From Enterococcus wangshanyuanii (GTDB lineage: Bacteria > Bacillota > Bacilli > Lactobacillales > Enterococcaceae): a DNA stretch of 64,000 bases. The stretch's first letter is position 1. Each line of letters starts with the position of its first letter. Positions 47,840 to 55,214 of the stretch are shown here, piece after piece. A model generated the notes under the pieces. The model saw only the letters and a list, made by a program, of their open reading frames with translations, was not told the DNA's origin and did not search any database. Position numbers and translations under genes: made by a program. Location of the stretch: assembly GCF_002197645.1 (NCBI RefSeq), contig NZ_CP021876.1:124001-188000 (forward strand). The letters are read 5' to 3'.

Positions 47840-48085
47840 TTAAAATCGAACATGCGAGCCAAACCATAACAACAATAACAAAACTATAAAACCAATTATC
47901 GCAATAATCGTTTCATATTGTTCACTCCAAACCATTCCAAAAATCAGCAACGAGCATAGAGCTAACGCTCTAAAATCTCTTTCATTTAAATCTAAAGCTA
48001 CTGTTACTATTACCACTAGTGCAAACAGAATAATACCAATTATTTTCGTTATTTTTCTTTTTAGGTTTGATTCTTTTTCCTTCAT
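47840..48085 (-). CDS. small membrane protein of the junction-motif array
   Basis: 81 residues from the ATG at 48085 (GGGAGAGGAAAAT upstream). A basic start (KRKITK) precedes three hydrophobic segments (IIGIILFALVVIVTVAL, ALALCSLLIFGMVW, IIAIIGFIVLLLLLWFG). It is an integral membrane protein with no recognised family. Confidence 0.7.
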   Translation of the reverse strand: MKEKESNLKRKITKIIGIILFALVVIVTVALDLNERDFRALALCSLLIFGMVWSEQYETIIAIIGFIVLLLLLWFGSHVRF

Positions 48086-48183
48086 ATTTTCCTCTCCCAA
48101 AAACCGTCTTTAGAGGGGAATTAATCCCTTCATTCCTTCCCTATATCTTTCTCAAAGCCAACCGTTTATAATACCCACTACCC

Positions 48184-48573
48184 TCAATACCCCCCTATAT
48201 AAATTTTGTAATCAACACATAAATCTTTGATCTTATAGATCCAATAAAATTCTGTTTCGCTAGACTCTGGAGAGTTGTCTAAGAGTCGTCCTGTTTCAAC
48301 TAACATTTGACCTCTTTCGCGACAAGGATCTTGGCCTAAAAAAGTTATCTTAGTAATACCGATACTATTGTTCAAATGTTCTACGACAATCTCGCCCTTT
48401 TTAAATTCCTTATCAAGAAAATCAATTGAAACTGTTTTTGCAGTGAAATCCATCTTATAGTTTTGATCAGTAATAGGATTTTCTTTTAGCTTTTCATATT
48501 TATCGATCAACTGATAGAGCTCTTCTAAACTATTCGCTTGACCCGTTTCTAAAATCAATTCTTTTCTTTTCAT
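48184..48573 (-). CDS. hypothetical protein of the junction-motif array
   Basis: 129 residues from the ATG at 48573 (GAAAGAAGGACATTTC upstream). Contains QANSLEELYQLIDKYEKLKE, then DFTAKTVSIDFLDKEFKKGE and FYWIYKIKDL; no family recognised. Its stop lies about 70 bp before the next junction motif, unlike its neighbours. One base more or less in the run of six G at the end would add GIEGSGYYKRLALRKI, so the end may also be shifted. Confidence 0.65.
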   Translation of the reverse strand: MKRKELILETGQANSLEELYQLIDKYEKLKENPITDQNYKMDFTAKTVSIDFLDKEFKKGEIVVEHLNNSIGITKITFLGQDPCRERGQMLVETGRLLDNSPESSETEFYWIYKIKDLCVDYKIYIGGY

Positions 48574-48612
48574 GAAATGTCCTTCTTTCATTCGATATTT
48601 TAAAAACCTTCG

Positions 48613-48912
48613 TTAATATAAATCCTCAATAGCACCTTCAGTCCAAAAATCAAAATTATCAATAACACGTATCTCGAAAAATAAATCAGGATCTGAAATA
48701 CTTTTTATCATCGATAAACTTGAACTTTTTTCAAATTTGAAACCTGATTTCCAGTTTGTTCTAGCTTCAGCTATAAAATTAGATTCCATTCTTTCAACGA
48801 AAGTTTGAACTTTGTTTTCATTTAAAACCTTTATGGTGACTCTTCTTTGTCCCATATTTTCAGGGCAAAGAAGAATTACAGTGCTATCTAAACAATTTTC
48901 AACTACTTCCAT
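48613..48912 (-). CDS. small hypothetical protein of the junction-motif array
   Basis: 99 residues, TGGAAAGGAATAGATGTT upstream. Contains STVILLCPENMGQRRVTIKV, SNFIAEARTNWKSGFKFEKS and LFFEIRVIDNFDFWTEGAIE; soluble, no recognised domain. Its TAA stop is part of the motif copy at 48602. Confidence 0.65.
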   Translation of the reverse strand: MEVVENCLDSTVILLCPENMGQRRVTIKVLNENKVQTFVERMESNFIAEARTNWKSGFKFEKSSSLSMIKSISDPDLFFEIRVIDNFDFWTEGAIEDLY

Positions 48913-48948
48913 AACATCTATTCCTTTCCAGATCCCCTGAGATTTAAT

Positions 48949-49221
48949 CTACTGTACTACTTGTTTTAATGCATATCTCCTTACACATCCGGCAGCATCT
49001 TCTTCGCCAATTGCCCAATTGCCTTTTTTCTTTAAAGTGGCAATGACTTTTTCGGAAGGAATGTAATGAAACCCTGCTGAGATCCAAAAACCAAAATCTC
49101 CAGTTAATTTGTCACGTTGTAGATAATGAACTTCAACAACCATACAGCCTGGGATTATACTTCTGAACATATTCAACATCTCTTTAGTGACCTCATTAGT
49201 ATTTTCAGTTTCCTTTTTCAT
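48949..49221 (-). CDS. small hypothetical protein
   Basis: 90 residues, AGAAGGGAAAATGAT upstream. Contains MFRSIIPGCMVVEVHYLQRD, LTGDFGFWISAGFHYIPSEK and GCVRRYALKQ. No family recognised. Member of the leftward operon driven from about 49.6 kb; the spacer to the next gene lacks the repeated motif. Confidence 0.65.
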   Translation of the reverse strand: MKKETENTNEVTKEMLNMFRSIIPGCMVVEVHYLQRDKLTGDFGFWISAGFHYIPSEKVIATLKKKGNWAIGEEDAAGCVRRYALKQVVQ

Positions 49222-49263
49222 ATCATTTTCCCTTCTCTTTCTAAGTCAACCTTAAAACAATAC

Positions 49264-49287
49264 GAAAGCCTGTATTTACAGGCTTTC
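49264..49287 (-). terminator. perfect hairpin in the leftward operon
   Basis: GAAAGCCTGTA TT TACAGGCTTTC is a perfect inverted repeat between the first and second gene of the operon. A weak T-rich tail on the minus side suggests an attenuator or partial terminator. Confidence 0.6.
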
Positions 49288-49309
49288 AATAGGTCTCTTT
49301 CTAATGATC

Positions 49310-49564
49310 CTATCTTGAGAAACGCGGTAAAAAATTGTTAGAAAATGACTTATTCTTCCTGTCAATGTGATTCTGAATCCCCATAATATCGTGAGAAAAA
49401 TTTTGAGCATCTGCGATTTTCAATTCTTCAAGGTTTAGATCAAACACATCATCCGCAAGTTTTAAGTCCATCACCAACGAAAAAACATCGAATACTAGAA
49501 TCCCCATTTCTTTTGCTCTTTTAGCAATTTCACCTATAGTTACCAATCTTTCTTTACTCTTCAT
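49310..49564 (-). CDS. small hypothetical protein, first gene of the second leftward operon
   Basis: 84 residues from the ATG at 49564; GAGGGGGAAATGATA puts this ATG at the best distance. Helical, with RLVTIGEIAKRAKEMGILVF at the start, which resembles a small DNA-binding or recognition helix, and FDLNLEELKIADAQNFSHDI. It follows the operator-bearing promoter at 49595-49646. Confidence 0.6.
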   Translation of the reverse strand: MKSKERLVTIGEIAKRAKEMGILVFDVFSLVMDLKLADDVFDLNLEELKIADAQNFSHDIMGIQNHIDRKNKSFSNNFLPRFSR

Positions 49565-49594
49565 TATCATTTCCCCCTCTTTTCTTATATCCTA

Positions 49595-49646
49595 ATTATA
49601 CCAGCATATACTTGTATTGTAAAGTTAATATTCAAGTATATACTGG
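49595..49646 (-). promoter_or_regulatory. promoter with palindromic operators (copy 2)
   Basis: On the minus strand TTTACA (49618-49623) and TATAAT (49595-49600) are separated by exactly 17 bases. The spacer carries CCAGCATATACTTG (49601-49614, plus strand) and a second site CAAGTATATACTGG lies upstream at 49633-49646. The core AGTATATACT is a perfect palindrome. The same arrangement is found at 51128-51178. Confidence 0.85.
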
Positions 49647-49662
49647 TTTTTTTAATGAAAAT

Positions 49663-49685
49663 AAGACGAGCTTCAGGCCCGTCTT
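49663..49685 (-). terminator. hairpin at the end of the HNH operon
   Basis: AAGACGaGC and GGCcCGTCTT pair around TTCA and overlap the stop codon of the 47-residue gene; on the minus strand it is followed by ATTTTCATT. Confidence 0.6.
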
Positions 49686-49816
49686 ACATCTATTTCCCCA
49701 CAAAAGTATTCTTCTAATTTAGATATGTCTCTTCGCTGCGGCCAATGCTTGCATCGTACATAATAATGCTGACTAAGCCGAGAATTATATGGATAAACAA
49801 CTATTAACCACCTCAT
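49673..49816 (-). CDS. very small phage-like protein downstream of the HNH gene
   Basis: 47 residues (MRWLIVVYPYNSRLSQHYYV, then CKHWPQRRDISKLEEYFCGE). The ATG overlaps the stop of the HNH gene (TAATG) and AAAGGAGAGATACTA lies upstream, so it is translationally coupled. Two Cys and an H-W pair are notable but no fold is assigned. Confidence 0.65.
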   Translation of the reverse strand: MRWLIVVYPYNSRLSQHYYVRCKHWPQRRDISKLEEYFCGEIDVRRA

Positions 49817-50625
49817 TAGTATCTCTCCTTTACTTTTCTTTTTTTTCTGCTTCTCTTTTTTTCTGCTAACCGACTAACTAGATCCGCCAATAGAAGTCCA
49901 GTCTCAGTGATCTCACGGTCTTCACCTATCCAACCATTGCGGTTCATCTGTAGTAACTGATTTTGAGTGATCAACAATAGATTATCGAGTCGAATATTTT
50001 CTTTGTTACCATCAGAAAACATTAATACATGTCCAGCAGGGATTGGGCCATTCTCTTTTTCCCAAATCACTTTGTGCTTATGCCGCCATCTTTCTGGCCA
50101 TGTCCCATGATCCTGAACCTTCACAAGACAGTAACCATCACGATCAATTCTTTCAGATCCCACAGGCTTATAATTTAGAGGCGTCTCACCTTTCTTAAAA
50201 GAACCACTATTTCCGCCCACATTGAACATTCCCTTTGTCCCTTTGTTGATAGGAACGTGTCCTTTCTCAAAGTACCCATTTAATCCACTATCGATATGAT
50301 TTCTATTTTTCCATGCTTTCACTTGAGAAGTAATAAAAGTCGATCCGAACGTCTTATTCAATAAATCAGTAAGTTCTTTATTAGATCGCTTGGCTGCGTT
50401 AGCTCTTATAAAATCTTTTTGCTCTTCGGTAAATAATCCCCGACTCAGACCTTTCTTATTCGTTGGCACGTTACTTCTGATCTTGTGATTAGATTTGTAT
50501 CTCCTGATCTCTTCAGCTGTGACATTTGTACCAAATTTTGCATTGAACAATGCTGCAATTTCTGAGTTGTACCTTCCTAATGCAATTTCTCTTACATACT
50601 CACCCTGTTCTTTCGTATATCGCAT
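49816..50625 (-). CDS. HNH endonuclease-like protein with two N-terminal helix-turn-helix repeats
   Basis: 269 residues from the ATG at 50625 (GGAGTGATTTT upstream); a longer frame to 50709 lacks a site. Two related N-terminal segments (REIALGRYNSEIAALFNAKF and RANAAKRSNKELTDLLNKTF) each look like a helix-turn-helix of about 45 residues. The C-terminal HNH region reads DGYCLVKVQ, RHKHKVIWEKENGPIPAGHV, MFSDGNKENIRLDNLLLI. Such proteins are typical of phages and are often free-standing homing or packaging-type endonucleases that cut DNA. Confidence 0.88.
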   Translation of the reverse strand: MRYTKEQGEYVREIALGRYNSEIAALFNAKFGTNVTAEEIRRYKSNHKIRSNVPTNKKGLSRGLFTEEQKDFIRANAAKRSNKELTDLLNKTFGSTFITSQVKAWKNRNHIDSGLNGYFEKGHVPINKGTKGMFNVGGNSGSFKKGETPLNYKPVGSERIDRDGYCLVKVQDHGTWPERWRHKHKVIWEKENGPIPAGHVLMFSDGNKENIRLDNLLLITQNQLLQMNRNGWIGEDREITETGLLLADLVSRLAEKKRSRKKRKVKERY

Positions 50626-50629
50626 AAAA

Positions 50630-50857
50630 TCACTCCAACATCTCAGGAATATCTTTTTCAATTCGGTGCTCTGAAAAAACTTCCTTCGCTCGAATCGCTG
50701 TATTTGCATTATTAATGATTTGGCCAGCTATTCCTTTCATTGCCTGAGCTCTCTTGATTTCTTCATCTAGTTGCTCTCCTGTGAGCCCATCATCATTCAA
50801 TCTTTCAAGCTGTTCAAACAAATGGTTATTCAAATCAATTAATTTATTTTTTACCAT
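50630..50857 (-). CDS. small phage-type hypothetical protein
   Basis: 75 residues, TTGGAGGTAAAAAT upstream. Helical: IDLNNHLFEQLERLNDDGLT, EEIKRAQAMKGIAGQIINNA, EHRIEKDIPEMLE. Proteins with this pattern are common in Firmicutes prophages next to HNH genes; function unknown. Its stop is five bases before the HNH start. Confidence 0.75.
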   Translation of the reverse strand: MVKNKLIDLNNHLFEQLERLNDDGLTGEQLDEEIKRAQAMKGIAGQIINNANTAIRAKEVFSEHRIEKDIPEMLE

Positions 50858-50906
50858 ATTTTTACCTCCAAATATTTTTCAAAGAGGATCAAAGCTGATC
50901 CCCTTT

Positions 50907-51095
50907 CTATGCTACTTGCTTTATGAAATGAACAAGATTTTTCTTCAATAACTGTTTTTGAGAATCCGTCAAGCTATCTAAAATATCTTGATCTGCAAAG
51001 TCCTCAATCTCCTTTAGGTCCATTTCCAAGTTCTCTGTGTGCTCATGAAATTGTGTTTCCCATTGTTCAAGTTCTTCTCTTAATTCGTGATCCAT
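50907..51095 (-). CDS. small acidic coiled-coil protein, first gene of the HNH operon
   Basis: 62 residues from the ATG at 51095 (GAGGAAGATGTTT upstream). Very acidic and helical: ELREELEQWETQFHEHTENL, EMDLKEIEDFADQDILDSLT, KKNLVHFIKQVA. No family recognised. It lies directly after the promoter with palindromic operators. Confidence 0.65.
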   Translation of the reverse strand: MDHELREELEQWETQFHEHTENLEMDLKEIEDFADQDILDSLTDSQKQLLKKNLVHFIKQVA

Positions 51096-51127
51096 AAACA
51101 TCTTCCTCTCATCATCTTATACTCTAT

Positions 51128-51178
51128 ATTATACCAGTATATACTTGTATTGTAAAGAGATTTTGCAAGTATATACTG
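51128..51178 (-). promoter_or_regulatory. promoter with palindromic operators (copy 1)
   Basis: On the minus strand TTTACA (51151-51156) and TATAAT (51128-51133) with a 17-base spacer. CCAGTATATACTTG (51134-51147) fills the spacer and CAAGTATATACTG (51166-51178) lies upstream. The palindrome AGTATATACT would be bound by a dimer and block the polymerase. The divergent gene at 51227 starts only 49 bp away and could be controlled by the same site or encode the regulator. Confidence 0.88.
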
Positions 51179-51226
51179 TTTTTTCTTTCTATCTATGATA
51201 TACTAAATTCGAAGGAAGGCGGTATT

Positions 51227-51421
51227 ATGACAGAATATAAAACTAGCGAAGCAAAACGAAGAGCAAATAAAAAGTACGATCAGAACAATCCTGAAGGCAG
51301 ACAGTACAGAAATAAAAAATCAGCTGCTAAAAGCTTTATCAATATTGCCACAGACGAAGATTTTTTATTTATTCAGGAATTAGTAAAAGAAAGATTAGAA
51401 CGCGATAATACCAAGAAATAG
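51227..51421 (+). CDS. small basic protein, possible ribbon-helix-helix DNA-binding protein
   Basis: 64 residues, CGAAGGAAGGCGGTATT upstream. The N-terminal half is strongly basic (SEAKRRANKKYDQNNPEGRQ, YRNKKSAAK). Then SFINIATDEDFLFIQELVKE with a beta strand followed by two helices resembles ribbon-helix-helix proteins. Similar small proteins occur on enterococcal and streptococcal plasmids and ICEs. It is divergent from the HNH operon and is the nearest candidate for the protein that binds AGTATATACT, but this is inference. Confidence 0.7.
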   Translation: MTEYKTSEAKRRANKKYDQNNPEGRQYRNKKSAAKSFINIATDEDFLFIQELVKERLERDNTKK

Positions 51422-51470
51422 TTCTTGTAGGATCGCGTTTTTGTATGCCAATGATCAATTAATCATTTAG

Positions 51471-51509
51471 AAAGGCCAAACAAGAAAACTCTCTTGTTTG
51501 GCCTTTTTT
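51471..51509 (+). terminator. strong rho-independent terminator
   Basis: AGGCCAAACAAGA and TCTTGTTTGGCCT form a perfect 13-bp stem followed by seven T. Confidence 0.93.
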
Positions 51510-51515
51510 TGGTTA

Positions 51516-51958
51516 GCATTCGCCCCAGGGCTCATGCTGTAGCTTGACTGCTTTCAAGGTACAGTCGTTCGCTCGATCCGCTTCGCCTTCGCTCTCTTCC
51601 TTTGACGCTTCGCTATCTTGATATCATTCATCGTTTGTGGCTCACAAACGAACGCTTTTTTATAATGGCAGCCGTCTACGACGTCTACCACCCCACTTAG
51701 CTACGCTAATCGGGGCCCCTCTTAAACCACAGACAGTGTTTATTTTTTGTTCGACCTTTTTCGGCAACTTCGTTGCCTATACCATAGGCTTCACTTACAT
51801 TTGCAAGGGAAGATACACCTACACCTGCAGCCAATTGAAATTGGTGCAGCTGTACGCCCTTGCAAATCGTTTCTCCTATGGTATTTGCCGGTCAAATCAA
51901 ACAAAAAATAAAACATGTCTGAAGTGACTCATTTCAGGCGCACAGGAGGAGTCTTCAT
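51516..51958 (+). repeat. structured leader repeat, copy A
   Basis: A GC-richer, non-coding stretch running to the ribosome binding site of the gene at 51959. Parts: gcattcgccc...ctcatgctg; a cgcttcgcc-rich block; hairpin CGTTTGTGgctCACAAACG; hairpin AGCtacGCT. A foldback of about 190 nt follows (51730-51921), whose arms CAGACAGTG...ATTTTTTGTT and AACAAAAAATAAAACATGTCTG pair, with inner stems ACCATAGG/CCTATGGT, ATTTGCAAGGG/CCCTTGCAAAT and CCAATT/AATTGG. It is shorter and more diverged than copies B and C. Frames inside it are not genes. Confidence 0.88.
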
Positions 51959-52369
51959 ATGCCTAATACCTATTATGACCAGTTTTCAAAATTACCCCAA
52001 TCTAAAATGGCTCAAGCTATTTCAGACTTAACTTACCTTTACGAAGAAACCAAAGTTCCAAAAAAACACTATGAACAACACCTATCGAAAACGATCGTTG
52101 AGCTTATGGAATCTAGTGTCGAACTCAACCTCTTAAACACCTATTATTCTATGCTTAAAGATTTACAAGTTCAAAATCCAAAATGGTTTTTCCAAGCGAT
52201 CTTATGCCTTGATTTAAAAATCAATCCTAGTACTATCAAACCTTCTGAACATCAAGCAATTGAAATGGTTTGGAATGACTTTATTAAACAGAAAAAACCA
52301 AAGATTATGGACATTGAAGTCCTAGCACAGTTTCAAAAATTCGAAAAAAACGGATTAAAAGGAGAATAG
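51959..52369 (+). CDS. hypothetical protein, first gene behind leader A
   Basis: 136 residues, CACAGGAGGAGTCTTCAT upstream. Helical: MPNTYYDQFSKLPQSKMAQA, ISDLTYLYEETKVPKKHYEQ, SVELNLLNTYYSMLKDLQVQ, QFQKFEKNGLKGE. Family not recognised. It starts an operon of four overlapping or closely spaced genes. Expression presumably depends on the structured leader. Confidence 0.7.
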   Translation: MPNTYYDQFSKLPQSKMAQAISDLTYLYEETKVPKKHYEQHLSKTIVELMESSVELNLLNTYYSMLKDLQVQNPKWFFQAILCLDLKINPSTIKPSEHQAIEMVWNDFIKQKKPKIMDIEVLAQFQKFEKNGLKGE

Positions 52370-52372
52370 AAA

Positions 52373-52750
52373 ATGACAAAATCAAACCAACAACAATATC
52401 TAATTGGACTAATGGAAGTAGCATTTTCAGACGAGTACTTCCAACTTGCTAAAAACAACTGGAATATCCAACTCGTTTCTAAAGAAATGACCCTATTACG
52501 TGTCTATGATTCAACACATGAACTCTGCTTTGTCACTAGATATGACGAGGATAAACTTTCCTATTTCTTATTATTCGGAACTTACGAGCATCAGGATAGC
52601 CAAATCATTCACACGACTGATTCTTGGAAAAAGATTTCAGAATCATCTTTTAAAGGAAAAAGTCAGGACGAAATTTTTGAAATTATTCGTAAATTATTTG
52701 GAGAAAGAAAATGCCACGCTCTTATTGAAGGAGGTGAAATCCATGAGTGA
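52373..52750 (+). CDS. hypothetical protein, second gene of operon A
   Basis: 125 residues, AAAGGAGAATAGAAA upstream. Contains QQQYLIGLMEVAFSDEYFQL, KEMTLLRVYDSTHELCFVTR and SFKGKSQDEIFEIIRKLFGE; an alpha/beta soluble protein without recognised family. It overlaps the next gene by eight bases. Confidence 0.7.
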   Translation: MTKSNQQQYLIGLMEVAFSDEYFQLAKNNWNIQLVSKEMTLLRVYDSTHELCFVTRYDEDKLSYFLLFGTYEHQDSQIIHTTDSWKKISESSFKGKSQDEIFEIIRKLFGERKCHALIEGGEIHE

Positions 52751-53192
52751 TTCTCTGGTCTTACTATTAAACGGAGGTTGGGAGTTTGTCATCAATGTTA
52801 ACAGTGCTAGCACTTTAGTCTATCTTTATTTTGGGCACACTGATACTACTGTAGAAATGCTTATTAACGCAACAGATATCCCTTTTGAAGAAATCTTAGA
52901 CGAGACTGACGAAATGATTCGAAATGAGATACCTGACTATTACCTACGCCTCCTAAAAGAAGCTGAACTATTAAACACAGAACAAGAAAACACTCTTTAT
53001 CGCATTCAAAAAGAAGACGTTGTGTCTTTCCTTTCCAATAATGCGCATGAAAAAAATGTTCTCGAACTATTTGAGAAAAATTTTTCTTGCATGGAAGACG
53101 TTGGTTATTTTGTTAACCACGCAGAAAGCCAATTAGAACTTGAAAAAAGAAGGGATATGAAACGTCACTTTGAGTACAATAGCGAATCCTAA
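52743..53192 (+). CDS. hypothetical protein, third gene of operon A
   Basis: 149 residues from the ATG at 52743 with GAAGGAGGTGAAATCC upstream; a longer frame from 52500 overlaps the previous gene fully and is not used. Contains LLLNGGWEFVINVNSASTLV, DETDEMIRNEIPDYYLRLLK and a charged end. No family recognised. It overlaps the RadC-like gene by 23 bases. Confidence 0.7.
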   Translation: MSDSLVLLLNGGWEFVINVNSASTLVYLYFGHTDTTVEMLINATDIPFEEILDETDEMIRNEIPDYYLRLLKEAELLNTEQENTLYRIQKEDVVSFLSNNAHEKNVLELFEKNFSCMEDVGYFVNHAESQLELEKRRDMKRHFEYNSES

Positions 53193-53547
53193 AATGAATG
53201 TTCCCTCGTCTGACGTTCTACAAATTTTGCATGAAATTGACTCTAGATTTTCACCAAAAATCAGACCTTACAGCGTAGTTTTAGTTACATTATCGAATTC
53301 CAATCAAATTCTTTCTTCTGACATCATTTACACTGGAAAGCTAGAACATCAATTATCTGTAAAAAAATTGATTTTAAACATTGCCTTGCGACATCAGGCA
53401 GAGCAGTTACTAGTTGTTCAATATCGTTCAGAACCAATTAAGCAACTAACTCCTATTGACATTGCTTTTGCCCAAAGCCTAAAAGAAATATGCGGTTGTG
53501 TAGACATAAACGTACTTGATTTCATTATTCGTGAAAGGCGCTGTTGA
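53170..53547 (+). CDS. RadC/JAB-like protein lacking the metal ligands
   Basis: 125 residues from a TTG at 53170 (AGAAGGGA 14 bases upstream); an ATG nine codons in is possible. The order of elements follows the RadC/MPN fold: PYSVVLVTLSNSNQILSSDI, YTGKLEHQLSVKKLILNIAL, AEQLLVVQYRSEP, TPIDIAFAQSLKEICGCVDI, NVLDFII. Where RadC has the zinc-binding HNHPSG this protein has QYRSEP, so the metallopeptidase site is gone. RadC-like proteins are common in the early-transferred regions of conjugative elements. A structural or binding role is therefore more likely than catalysis. Confidence 0.75.
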   Translation: MSTIANPKMNVPSSDVLQILHEIDSRFSPKIRPYSVVLVTLSNSNQILSSDIIYTGKLEHQLSVKKLILNIALRHQAEQLLVVQYRSEPIKQLTPIDIAFAQSLKEICGCVDINVLDFIIRERRC

Positions 53548-53602
53548 AGCGCCTCTCACAAGTGATTCCTTCCCCAAATAAAAATATGAATAGGAGAATA
53601 TC

Positions 53603-54148
53603 ATGGAAAAAACATTTACATTTGAAGACTTCACTATAAAAAAAGGAATGGAGACTAATTGGAACCCCCAATCATTTTTTATTGGTGAAGATATTGCTAG
53701 CGTTCATACAGATAAACATGAACTTCAAGTTTTTGCTTACAAATACAAAGAAAGTGAAACTGCTGAATACTTTGAAATGAACTTTGGAAAAAAAGAGCCG
53801 TATGATAATGAAGATTCTTATGATTTCGAACTCATTGAATCAGACGAGTTCTCTCCCACAGAAGCGAATTTGAATGACTATCATGAAATAATTGAATATC
53901 TCTGTAATAATTTTGTTTCAAATTTTATTAAAGCACCCCTTTGTTTTCCCTATATCAAATATATTGACCAAACGAATACAGATTCTCTTTGCTTACTATT
54001 TGTTGAACGTGACGACTTCAAACTCTATTCAGAAACTGACATACCACAAGAAAATTACAACTCTGAATTGACTTGGGAACTCATTAACACTTTAGAAAAA
54101 GAAAAGAAAGTTTACTACACTGTGGAAATCATCAAAGATTATCATTAA
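53603..54148 (+). CDS. acidic hypothetical protein of operon A
   Basis: 181 residues, AATAGGAGAATATC upstream. Very acidic (KKEPYDNEDSYDFELIESDE, SPTEANLNDYHEIIEYLCNN), no Cys-pair motif, signal or membrane helix. The high Asp/Glu content and mobile-element setting would fit a DNA mimic, but no such family is recognised. Confidence 0.7.
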   Translation: MEKTFTFEDFTIKKGMETNWNPQSFFIGEDIASVHTDKHELQVFAYKYKESETAEYFEMNFGKKEPYDNEDSYDFELIESDEFSPTEANLNDYHEIIEYLCNNFVSNFIKAPLCFPYIKYIDQTNTDSLCLLFVERDDFKLYSETDIPQENYNSELTWELINTLEKEKKVYYTVEIIKDYH

Positions 54149-54162
54149 AGGAGAAATTCAAA

Positions 54163-54603
54163 ATGAACACTAATGAACAAATCAAAAATGAAGCAATTAA
54201 AAGAATGCGCCAATTAGATTTGTATGAGGAAGCTATAAACAAATTTATTCAATCAGGAACGGTCTGCAAATCTGAACCGACAAACCTTTCAATATTAGGG
54301 ATTGGTTCCAGCGTTATCGGTACTATCTATGAGTTAACCAAAGAACAAAAGAAATTTATTTCTGACTTCGAAAAAGAATACGATTCTATGGTCTATCATG
54401 TGATCGAAACTAACACCGAATTTGGTTTAGTAAACGACCTTTTGTATGTTTCTAATAATACCGATCAGTGGGAAATGGAACAGGAAGACCTTTCCTATAA
54501 AACCCCATGTGTCTATTGTGTAAATACAACTTATCCGGACTATTCCGAATTTGGGTCAATTGGAATTCAATCTAGCGGTGGCGGATTAATCAGAGTAGGT
54601 TAA
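54163..54603 (+). CDS. hypothetical protein, paralogue of the first gene behind leader B
   Basis: 146 residues, AAAGGAGAAATTCAAA upstream. Elements: AIKRMRQLDLYEEAINKFIQ, SGTVCKSE, FISDFEKEYDSMVYHVIETN, QWEMEQEDL, and a Gly-rich end (SIGIQSSGGGLIRVG). The same elements in the same order are found in the protein at 55215, so the two are paralogues in neighbouring modules. Function unknown. Confidence 0.75.
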   Translation: MNTNEQIKNEAIKRMRQLDLYEEAINKFIQSGTVCKSEPTNLSILGIGSSVIGTIYELTKEQKKFISDFEKEYDSMVYHVIETNTEFGLVNDLLYVSNNTDQWEMEQEDLSYKTPCVYCVNTTYPDYSEFGSIGIQSSGGGLIRVG

Positions 54604-54612
54604 TATCATTTA

Positions 54613-54644
54613 TCAGAGCCTTTGTAATGATTAAAGAGGCTCTG
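54613..54644 (+). terminator. hairpin after operon A
   Basis: TCAGAGCCT pairs with AGGCTCTGA over a 14-base loop, followed by a T-rich tail (ATTCTTCTT). Confidence 0.7.
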
Positions 54645-54662
54645 AATTCTTCTTAATGATAA

Positions 54663-55214
54663 AACACGATCACTCCCTTCAAGTCGTTAACGATCGAGTT
54701 TAGGCGTGCTTGCAGCTCGCCCTTATTATAGTCGCCGTGCGTTCCGCAAGTCGACAAGAGCCCACTCCGTGGTATGCATTCGCCCTGGGGCTCATGCTGC
54801 GCTTGAAACAACTCTAGATTCAGTCGTTCTCTCGGTTCGCTTCGCCTTCGTTCTCTTCCTTTGACGCTTCGCTATCTAGACTTCTTTCATCACCTGGTTA
54901 CACCAGCTGACCGCTCTTTAGTTATGAGGGCCGCCTGCAGCGTCCCTCACCCCACTTGGCTGCGCCAATCGGGGGCCCTTTCAAACCACAGACAGTGTTT
55001 ATTTTTTGTTCGACCTTTTTCGGCAACTTCGTTGCCTATACCATAGGCTCCGCTCACATTTGCAAGGGAAAATGCATCTACACCTGCAGCCAATTAAAAT
55101 TGGTGCGGCTGTACGCCCTTGCAAATCGCTTCTCCTATGGTATTTGCCGGTCAAATCAAACAAAAAATAAAACATGTCTGAAGTAACACCTCTCAGGCGC
55201 ATAGGAGGAATTTT
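54663..55214 (+). repeat. structured leader repeat, copy B
   Basis: About 550 bp ending at the ribosome binding site of the gene at 55215. It is almost identical to copy C from acacgatcactccc onward and matches copy A in its right part. Hairpins visible: GGCGTGCTTGCAGCTCGCC, CTCTAGA...TCTAGAC, CTGGTtacACCAG, GAGGGccGC...GCgtCCCTC, GGCtgcGCC. The long foldback at 54989-55180 has the inner loop CCAATTaaAATTGG. Confidence 0.9.

Larger units (their letters stand above)
45777..48616 (-). repeat. eight copies of a conserved 16-17 nt motif at consecutive gene junctions
   Basis: On the coding (minus) strand the consensus is TTAAYGACGGTTTTTGR. On the plus strand copies begin at about 45777, 46270, 47080, 47350, 47567, 47827, 48098 and 48602. 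Each lies between the stop codon of one gene and the ribosome binding site of the next, and in several the stop codon TAA or TGA is part of the motif. GACGGTTTTTG is identical in five copies and changed by one or two bases in the others. The flanking spacers share no other sequence except the purine-rich site. The two outer junctions (45310-45479 and 48913-48948) lack it. Confidence 0.9.

Noticed and set aside
44115..51421. An intact prophage
   Set aside because: Only HNH and small phage-like genes are present; there are no capsid, terminase, tail, integrase or lysis genes in the window.
51730..51921. Inverted-repeat arms as ends of a small transposable element (MITE)
   Set aside because: All copies have the same orientation and the same position before a ribosome binding site, and the conserved sequence extends far beyond the arms; no target duplication was seen.
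54861..55186. Short plus- and minus-strand frames inside the structured leaders (also near 51637 and 57215)
   Set aside because: The frames are not kept by synonymous changes between copies, while hairpins are kept, so the repeats are structural, not coding.
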